From: Ypsolopha sequella
Lineage: Eukaryota; Arthropoda; Insecta; Lepidoptera; Ypsolophidae
Assembly (NCBI GenBank): GCA_934047225.1
Contig: OW204000.1
Coordinates: 13,286,001 to 13,350,000, forward strand
DNA: 64,000 bases
Reading direction: 5' to 3'
Positions 58,046-64,000 of the stretch are shown piece by piece. Positions within the stretch are counted from its first letter, which is position 1; every line of letters begins with the position of its first letter. The position numbers and the translations under genes were made by a program. Below the pieces are notes generated by a model. The model was not told the origin of the DNA. It ran no database searches and saw nothing but the letters and a program-made list of their open reading frames with translations.

Positions 58046-58050
58046 TAAGG

Positions 58051-58128
58051 CGTTGATTATAAATACGTTGACTTATAAATACGTTGACTTATAAATACGT
58101 TGCTTATAAATACGTTGCTTATAAATCA
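58051..58128 (+). repeat. Minisatellite of ttataaatacgttga units
   Basis: About five units of 15-18 bp run head to tail. The last two lack the trailing ac. Confidence 0.8.
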
Positions 58129-58278
58129 TACACAGTTTAGTTCTTTTAAAACTTCATTACTTAAATAATTTTTTGTACGTTTAATTTGATTTTGTGATTC
58201 TTTTTTATTAATTATTACATTGTTTCAAGCTTTTCTTAATTATAATGTAAATGTATATTTATAAGTTTGCTCTTGTTT

Positions 58279-58332
58279 ATTATATATATATATATATATA
58301 TGGATGTGTATATATATATATATATATATATA
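58279..58332. repeat. (AT)n microsatellite, split
   Basis: Two AT runs of about 20 bases are separated by ggatgtgt. Confidence 0.85.
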
Positions 58333-58496
58333 ATTAATGTTTAAACGAGTAGCACTGGTTGGCGCGGGACGAGACGTCTCCAGAGCCGAGACGGGTGCGT
58401 CTCTGCTTCCGCCAACTGGCGTCACACGTCACTCCTCTCATTTTTATTGCATGTAGTGTTTACCTGTAATTGGAGTTACACTTTGTAAGTTGCTCA

Positions 58497-58650
58497 GTAT
58501 GAAGGTGCAATGACCCCTTTTGTGAAAATCGTAAAACTTTGTTTTCGTTTTCCTCACAAACGCAAGCTCAGCCCCAAGTCAATTACTATGGGACGTCAAC
58601 TTTTTTTTATGTGAAATTAGCAAAAAATTTGCAAAAAGTGTTATTAAATA
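58497..58650. mobile_element. Second copy of the 25089-type MITE
   Basis: It is inverted relative to 25089-25255 and shares acaaacgcaagc, tactatgggac and aaattagcaaaaa. Its ends are more decayed. Confidence 0.5.
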
Positions 58651-59010
58651 AAATATTAATCAACAACTTTTATTAAATGTTTATCGCTAGATTTTGCCAT
58701 TTTTACAAGATTTTTTCCGTCACAGCTTTGTAAAATTGTTAAAATTTCTGAGCTGTTGTTGATACAAATATGCATGTAGTCTTCATCAAATCGTCAATTA
58801 TCCAATATTCTTTCACAAAAGGCATTTCTTGTAGGAATTGACAAAACAAAACCAACTATTTTCTTCAGATTTGCAATAACAATAGAATTATTATTGTTTG
58901 TTCTGAAGAATAGCTAGTATTTGGGAATTCCAGGACAATTAACTGTAATTACTGGACACTGGACTGGACGCAAAATTTCGGGAAATTCCCGGATTTCCCG
59001 GCCATGTGGC

Positions 59011-59229
59011 TGTTGAATATAGCAACATTCATATTTTCTAATTAAAACTATTAAGATGTCTTGTCTATAATTTGTGACTGCTGCCTTGCCTGCCATAAAA
59101 GATGGCGTTGTTATATTTTTGTAAGAAGAAATAAAGTTATGTTTTTAAGTTAATAAATAAAGATTTAGTTCAGAAGAAACTAATATTTTTAACTCTAGAA
59201 CTGCCCTGGCCCTCAGCAAATATTCAATA
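59011..59229 (+). repeat. 5' LTR of the copia element
   Basis: 219 bp, identical by eye to the 3' LTR, and containing AATAAA-type words late in the repeat. Confidence 0.95.
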
Positions 59230-59244
59230 GGGTTATGGGCCCAG
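59230..59244 (+). promoter_or_regulatory. Copia-type primer-binding site
   Basis: GGGTTATGGGCCCAG is complementary to the CCCAU-containing anticodon stem-loop of initiator tRNA-Met. Priming from an internal cut tRNA is established for Drosophila copia. Confidence 0.85.
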
Positions 59245-59379
59245 GATTTGCGTGAAAACGAAAAGTGGAAAAGACGCCGTGCAGCCATTGTTGTGTTGGA
59301 TAGAAAAGAAATTGAAAACGGAAAATAAAAGTTTGATCGGAAATACGGATTGAAAAGAAGAAGAGAAGAAAATAGTAAC

Positions 59380-62300
59380 ATGGAGACGAAAGATAAGTTT
59401 TATTTGAGCAGATTTGCGGGAGAAAACTTCGGGGCGTGGATGTTTCGATTGATGTCAATTTTGAGAGAAGCCGGTGTGCAGAAAGCGGTTCAAGAAGAAA
59501 ATTTTGCTGCGACTAAAGAAAATGAGAAAGCGGAATCTAAAGCTCAGGCTATAATAATAAGTGGCGTTGCGGACAGCCATTTGGAATACTTGAAAAACAA
59601 GACAACTGCGTATTCTATGATCAAAAACCTGGAAGAAAGTTTCAAAGAAAAAAGTGTAAGAAGCCGTTTATTTTTACGCAGAAAGCTATCAGATATGAAG
59701 TACATGGAGTCTCAGCCCCTCTTACAACATTTTATAAGTATGGAAGAAATATTTTCTCAACTGGTAGACGCTGGGAACGAGTTGACAGAAGAAGAAAAAG
59801 TTAACTACATACTTCTGTCCATGCCGAAATCATATGAGGCGATAATAACGGCGCTGGAAACAGTAGATAACCTCAAACTAGATTTTTTGAAAAATAGATT
59901 ATTGGGTGAAGAAGAAAAAAGGAAGAAGCTATCAAACTGTCCCAGTTATGCGGAGAATGTTGCAACAAGTTTCACTTGTTATTCATGTGGACAGAAAGGA
60001 CATAAACAGTATCAGTGTAATAATTTCAACAACAGAGGTCAAGTGAGAGATCAGAATCGTGGAAGAGGTTATTTTCAAGGACGTGGATTTCAAGGACGAG
60101 GAAGCAATTTTCATGGAAACGGTTTTAATCCAAGAAGAGGACGAGGTCAAGGCGGTTCTAGAGGAGAACATTCACGAGCATTCATGGCGGAAAGAGAAGA
60201 GGATGGTCAGGCGTTTGTGTGTGGAAATAGGATGAACAAAAATTATCGAAGTAAAAGTGAAAATGTAGAATGGTGTTTGGACTCGGGTTGTTCTGATCAC
60301 CTTATCAATAGTAAAGAACTATTTTATGAATATATAGACTTGAAGGTGCCGAAGAAAATATGTGCAGCAAAGAACGAGGTGACACTTGAGGCCCAAGGAG
60401 TCGGAAATATCAAGGTAAAATGTATGGTAAACAATGAGCCTAGTTACTGTACTATAAATAACGTATACTATGTGCCAGATTTAAGAAAGAATTTGTTGTC
60501 AGTGTCAAAAATGGGATCGTTTGGGATGAAAGTAATTTTCAATGAACGGAACGTAAAAGTTTTTAACCAATATGGGGAATTAATCATGATGGGTTACTGT
60601 AATGGATCATTGTACACGGTAAACACAATGATAAATGTAACTGAATGTAATATTGTGCAAAATACTGATTTGGATTTGTGGCATCGCCGTTTTGGTCATT
60701 TGGGAGTTAAAAATATTAAGTTATTGAGTCAAAAGAATTTAGTTCACGGAATTTCAAATGTAAACAATGGTAATGAACAGTTTTTGTGTGAACCATGCTT
60801 GCTAGGTAAAATGTCAAAGCAGCCTTTTAATAAGCCAGGATATAGAGCGAGTAGGCCACTAGAACTTGTACACAGTGACGTTTGTGGACCAATAAATCCC
60901 ACTACATGGGACGGTAATAATTATTTTGTAACATTTATCGATGATTATACTCACTTTGTGATGGTTTACTTGATCAGACAGAAGTCAGAGGTATTTGATA
61001 AGTTTAGACAGTACTACAATTATGCTACTCGACATTTTAATACAAATTTACTGAAACTTAGAACTGACAATGGGGGTGAATATGTGTCAAGGGAATTCAA
61101 GCAGTTTTGTGAGGATAGTGGAATTTTAATGCAGTACACAGTAGCTTATAATCCAGAAATGAATGGAGTAGCTGAGCGAATGAATAGAACTTTGATGGAC
61201 AAAGCACGCACTATATTGATTGAGTCAGGTTTAAGAAAGGAATTTTGGGGAGAAGCTGTTTATTTCTCAGCATATGTTACTAACAGAAGCCCTACAGTAT
61301 CAAAAGATAGGACTCCCAGTGAGCTATGGGAAGGAAGGAAGCCGAATGTAATTAATATGAGAGTGTTTGGAAGTATTGCATACAATCATGTACCAGGTCA
61401 ATTGAGAAGGAAGTTGGATGATAAAGGAAAGAAGATGATTATGATAGGATACTGTACAGGAGGATATAAACTATGGGATGACGAACAACATAAAGTAATA
61501 GTAGGGAGAAATGTTATATTTGATGAAAGACCACAAAAGGTGAGAGATGTAGTCGTTATTGAAGGAAGTAGTATAGATGTTGAGGAACAAGAGAAAGAGA
61601 ACAGAGTAGAAGGAGTCAATAAAATGGAAAAAGAGGAAAGAGTGGAAACAGATGAAAGAGTGTATGAACAACAACCAAATACGAGTCAAGAGGAAGGTCA
61701 GTCAAAGACACAAACAAAAAGAACGATTAATAAGCCAGCATGGCAACAGGATTATGTAATGGATTTTACTGAGGAAGAGGAAGCATTGTTTGCTTTGTAT
61801 ATGGGACAGTCAAATGATGTACCGATTATCTATGAGGACATTGAGGCAAGAGAAGATAAGAGAGAATGGAAGAAGGCGGTAGAAGAAGAAATAAATGTGT
61901 TAGAAGAGAGTGAGACATGGAAAAGTGTGCCTAAACCAGATGTAGCCAAGTTAATTGATACAAAATGGGTTTTTACAAGGAAAGATTTGAATGACAAAAG
62001 TGTATGTAAGGCAAGACTTGTTGTGCGAGGGTTTCAGCAGCAAGATACATTTGAAGATGTGTATTCACCAGTATTAAAATTACAAACTTTGAGGATTGTG
62101 TTGTCAGTTGCTGCTCATAGGGATTATAACATACATCAAATGCATGTGAAAGGAGCATTTCTGTATGGAAGAATAGATGAAGAGGTATATTTGAAGCCAC
62201 CTAAGGGTGTTGACATTCAGGAAGGGCATGTACTAAAATTTAATTTTGTGAAACAAAAAGTTGAAGAAGGTGTTATTCATCTGGAGTATATTTGTACACA

Positions 62301-62415
62301 GAAACAGTTAGCGGATGTATTAACTAAACCTTTGTCTAAGAGAATGTTTAATTATTTTATCGCTGAGTTAGGTTTGTGTGATAACAAAAATGTGAATGTT
62401 GAGGAAGGGTGTTGA
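59380..62415 (+). CDS. Copia gag-protease-integrase polyprotein with truncated reverse transcriptase
   Basis: Starting at the ATG at 59380, one uninterrupted frame gives 1011 residues. Gag with a zinc knuckle (CYSCGQKGHKQYQC, from 200); aspartic protease DSG at 301; integrase zinc motif from His435; and a DD35E core at Asp500, Asp563, Glu599, all intact. The reverse transcriptase begins at about 825 but its first catalytic Asp is His922 (MHVKGAF). After about residue 955 the sequence jumps to the RNase H tail (FVKQKVEEG ... LADVLTKPL). The YVDD block and most of RNase H are therefore lost, without frame change. The stop lies in the 3' LTR, as usual. A full copia frame is about 1400 residues. 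It cannot copy itself; any movement would need a helper. Confidence 0.9.
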   Translation: METKDKFYLSRFAGENFGAWMFRLMSILREAGVQKAVQEENFAATKENEKAESKAQAIIISGVADSHLEYLKNKTTAYSMIKNLEESFKEKSVRSRLFLRRKLSDMKYMESQPLLQHFISMEEIFSQLVDAGNELTEEEKVNYILLSMPKSYEAIITALETVDNLKLDFLKNRLLGEEEKRKKLSNCPSYAENVATSFTCYSCGQKGHKQYQCNNFNNRGQVRDQNRGRGYFQGRGFQGRGSNFHGNGFNPRRGRGQGGSRGEHSRAFMAEREEDGQAFVCGNRMNKNYRSKSENVEWCLDSGCSDHLINSKELFYEYIDLKVPKKICAAKNEVTLEAQGVGNIKVKCMVNNEPSYCTINNVYYVPDLRKNLLSVSKMGSFGMKVIFNERNVKVFNQYGELIMMGYCNGSLYTVNTMINVTECNIVQNTDLDLWHRRFGHLGVKNIKLLSQKNLVHGISNVNNGNEQFLCEPCLLGKMSKQPFNKPGYRASRPLELVHSDVCGPINPTTWDGNNYFVTFIDDYTHFVMVYLIRQKSEVFDKFRQYYNYATRHFNTNLLKLRTDNGGEYVSREFKQFCEDSGILMQYTVAYNPEMNGVAERMNRTLMDKARTILIESGLRKEFWGEAVYFSAYVTNRSPTVSKDRTPSELWEGRKPNVINMRVFGSIAYNHVPGQLRRKLDDKGKKMIMIGYCTGGYKLWDDEQHKVIVGRNVIFDERPQKVRDVVVIEGSSIDVEEQEKENRVEGVNKMEKEERVETDERVYEQQPNTSQEEGQSKTQTKRTINKPAWQQDYVMDFTEEEEALFALYMGQSNDVPIIYEDIEAREDKREWKKAVEEEINVLEESETWKSVPKPDVAKLIDTKWVFTRKDLNDKSVCKARLVVRGFQQQDTFEDVYSPVLKLQTLRIVLSVAAHRDYNIHQMHVKGAFLYGRIDEEVYLKPPKGVDIQEGHVLKFNFVKQKVEEGVIHLEYICTQKQLADVLTKPLSKRMFNYFIAELGLCDNKNVNVEEGC

Positions 62416-62628
62416 ATATAGCAACATTCATATTTTCTAATTAAAACTATTAAGATGTCTTGTCTATAATTTGTGACTGCTGCCTTGCCTGCCATAAAAG
62501 ATGGCGTTGTTATATTTTTGTAAGAAGAAATAAAGTTATGTTTTTAAGTTAATAAATAAAGATTTAGTTCAGAAGAAACTAATATTTTTAACTCTAGAAC
62601 TGCCCTGGCCCTCAGCAAATATTCAATA
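62410..62628 (+). repeat. 3' LTR of the copia element
   Basis: 219 bp, identical by eye to the 5' LTR, preceded by the polypurine tract gaggaaggg at 62401-62409. Confidence 0.95.
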
Positions 62629-62639
62629 GTGGCAACCCT

Positions 62640-62800
62640 AGTGGTAAGTCCTATCGCCGTACTTCAGGCACAAATACAGACCCACAGTTCGAAACATGCA
62701 GACAGAACACAAATTTGCCCCAACAGGTTTTAAACCCGCGACCTGCAATTTCGTAGGCGTACACTCCAACCACTCGACGACAAAAACTATATTTTATTTT
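62640..62800 (-). repeat. tRNA-derived SINE
   Basis: Minus strand: gtcgagtggttggagtg (A-box-like) and gcgggtttaaaacc (B-box-like) are spaced as in a tRNA, followed by a non-tRNA body toward 62640. The B box is diverged. The copia insertion lies a few bases from the end of this SINE. Confidence 0.65.
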
Positions 62801-63243
62801 TTGTTAAATCAAAAACCGGCTTCTGGACTTTTCTAGATATTTCAAACTGTTAGTTTACATAGAAAAATTGTTATTATCAGAATCATTAGCAAAGGAGTCA
62901 AAAATATGTCAGTAAAATTAAAGCTGCGACACAAACGACATCTACAGCAACTCTCACAAATCACCTCCTCCTCAATGTGACTTTGTATACAACTTTAACA
63001 GAACGTAGCGTTTTCCTTTCACTATCTGCGTTGAACATTGGTTTGCTAGAGCCTTATGGTGGAGTTTAATATGAAGCTGCTTCAATAGATGGCGTTGGCA
63101 ACTAAAGCTTAGCTACGAGATTATAATTCCAAACTTGACTCTCCACGACCACCTTTTTACAATGTAGAAATTGAAAGCTGTCTGTGTTAAATAAATACTT
63201 GTATATATTAATAGATGGCAGTAGTAACTACTCATAAAAATTT
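62801..63243. other. Intergenic stretch, no gene seen
   Basis: No recognised feature was found. Confidence 0.35.
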
Positions 63244-63606
63244 TGCAGTCGGATTGTGGAAAACCCGCCTTACTCTAATTAATCGAAACCTGGCGGAATG
63301 AAGTGCATTAGTATAAGAAAATAATAATTAATCGAAACAGAGCACTTATATTCAAAATTTACTCAATAGTTCCTCAACAAAACCTATGTATTGTGTGTGC
63401 TTGTCCTACCATAGCAAAGTTTTCACTAGTTTTTGAAAATAAGAATTTTAAAATTTAAAAATTTTAAATTTTAATTTACAGAAGCCAATGGAAACTTTGC
63501 GATGACATTTTACACAAAACATAGATAATAAGCTATTCAGTAAATTTTGAATATAAGTGTTCTGTTTCGATTAATAAGAGAAAGGCGGGTTTTTCACAAT
63601 CTGGCT
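63244..63606. mobile_element. Second copy of the 42222-type MITE
   Basis: gattgtggaaaacccgcctt and aggcgggtttttcacaatct ends are inverted. Internal order matches 42222-42549, and the centre holds an aaatttaaaaattttaaatt palindrome. Confidence 0.7.
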
Positions 63607-64000
63607 ACTAAACCGCTCTTAAAAATAATTCTATCCAAGATTTCAGCCATTTTATTGGGGTGCACGAAAGGAGCCTTCCCAGGGGGTCTAGCACCCTCCG
63701 TCGATACGGTGTCTTTCCATCGTACTTGCTCTCTTGCACATTGAGGAACGCGGTATGCATGAGAGCGCAAGTAGGATAGATAGACGCTGTATCTCTGGCG
63801 CGTGCTAGCTACACTGGTGGCGTAAACTGGGATACAACCAAAAGAAAGAAACAATAAAGCTTTATTATCAAGGTAAAAAAAACAAAACACGACAATAAAC
63901 ACTGATATTAAAAGATGAGCATTGTAAAAACTATGTACGAGTATCAAAAAAAATTTATAATATATAAGTATTAGAATTACTTAGATAGCGCTGATTTTCA
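63607..64000. other. Window end, no gene supported
   Basis: A 117-codon minus frame (63947-63594) overlaps the MITE end and is unrecognised. Nothing else was identified. Confidence 0.3.

Larger units (their letters stand above)
59006..62633 (+). mobile_element. Copia LTR retrotransposon, complete ends, recent insertion
   Basis: Two LTRs (59011-59229 and 62410-62628, 219 bp each) are identical by eye, begin TGTTGAATAT and end ATATTCAATA, and are flanked by GTGGC (59006-59010 and 62629-62633), a 5-bp target duplication. Directly after the 5' LTR is GGGTTATGGGCCCAG (59230-59244), complementary to the anticodon arm of initiator tRNA-Met, the half-tRNA primer known for Drosophila copia. A purine tract gaggaaggg abuts the 3' LTR. 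Identical LTRs mean the insertion is young. Confidence 0.95.

Noticed and set aside
63594..63947. 117-codon minus-strand frame near the window end
   Set aside because: It overlaps the right end of a MITE and has no recognised motif.
1..64000. CRISPR arrays, bacterial operons or phage-like defence systems
   Set aside because: The spaced introns, poly(A) signals and retroelements show eukaryotic DNA. No regularly spaced short direct repeats with unique spacers were found.

Overview
The window looks like nuclear DNA of a moth or butterfly (Lepidoptera). It is AT-rich, and its genes are split by introns with GT-AG borders. The three recognisable host proteins are insect-type, and the repeats resemble those usual in lepidopteran genomes: RTE, Jockey and CR1-like LINEs, a copia element, a Penelope-like element, tRNA-derived SINEs and many snap-back MITEs. 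The order is inferred from this content, not from a search.

Host genes. (1) Pdk1, plus strand, 3340-10576: five coding exons giving a complete 567-residue kinase plus PH-domain protein. Its upstream region and long introns hold several GC-rich islands that may be alternative promoters. (2) mRpS34, plus strand, 20216-23679: three exons, 197 residues, a mitochondrial small-subunit ribosomal protein. (3) scarface-like serine protease homologue, minus strand, 39747-35222: five coding exons, 1117 residues, secreted and catalytically dead (active-site Ser replaced by Gly). (4) A small unknown protein, minus strand, 34717-34463, with a poly(A) signal just downstream. (5) A possible orphan terminal exon, minus strand, 54006-53791. 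The three named genes act in unrelated processes: growth signalling, mitochondrial translation, and epithelial or extracellular proteolysis control. There is no operon-like logic.

Layout. 1-3.3 kb: upstream region with a tiny Penelope-derived palindrome. 3.3-11.8 kb: Pdk1. 12-20 kb: nested MITEs, a hAT MITE with perfect target duplication, Jockey and RNase H-bearing LINE relics and an LTR relic. 20-24.5 kb: mRpS34, ending in a four-copy MITE array. 24.5-34.4 kb: repeats. 34.4-41.5 kb: the small gene, scarface and its probable promoter. 41.5-53.5 kb: repeats, including a head-to-head Penelope-like element inside a LINE. 53.5-58.9 kb: possible terminal exon, RTE relic and MITEs. 59.0-62.6 kb: a very young copia element with identical LTRs but an internally deleted pol. 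62.6-64 kb: SINE and MITE.

The most unusual signal is the Penelope-like pair. Its terminal segment occurs three times and carries a conserved hammerhead-ribozyme-like layout. One of those copies is a 182-bp miniature element with apparent target-site duplications.
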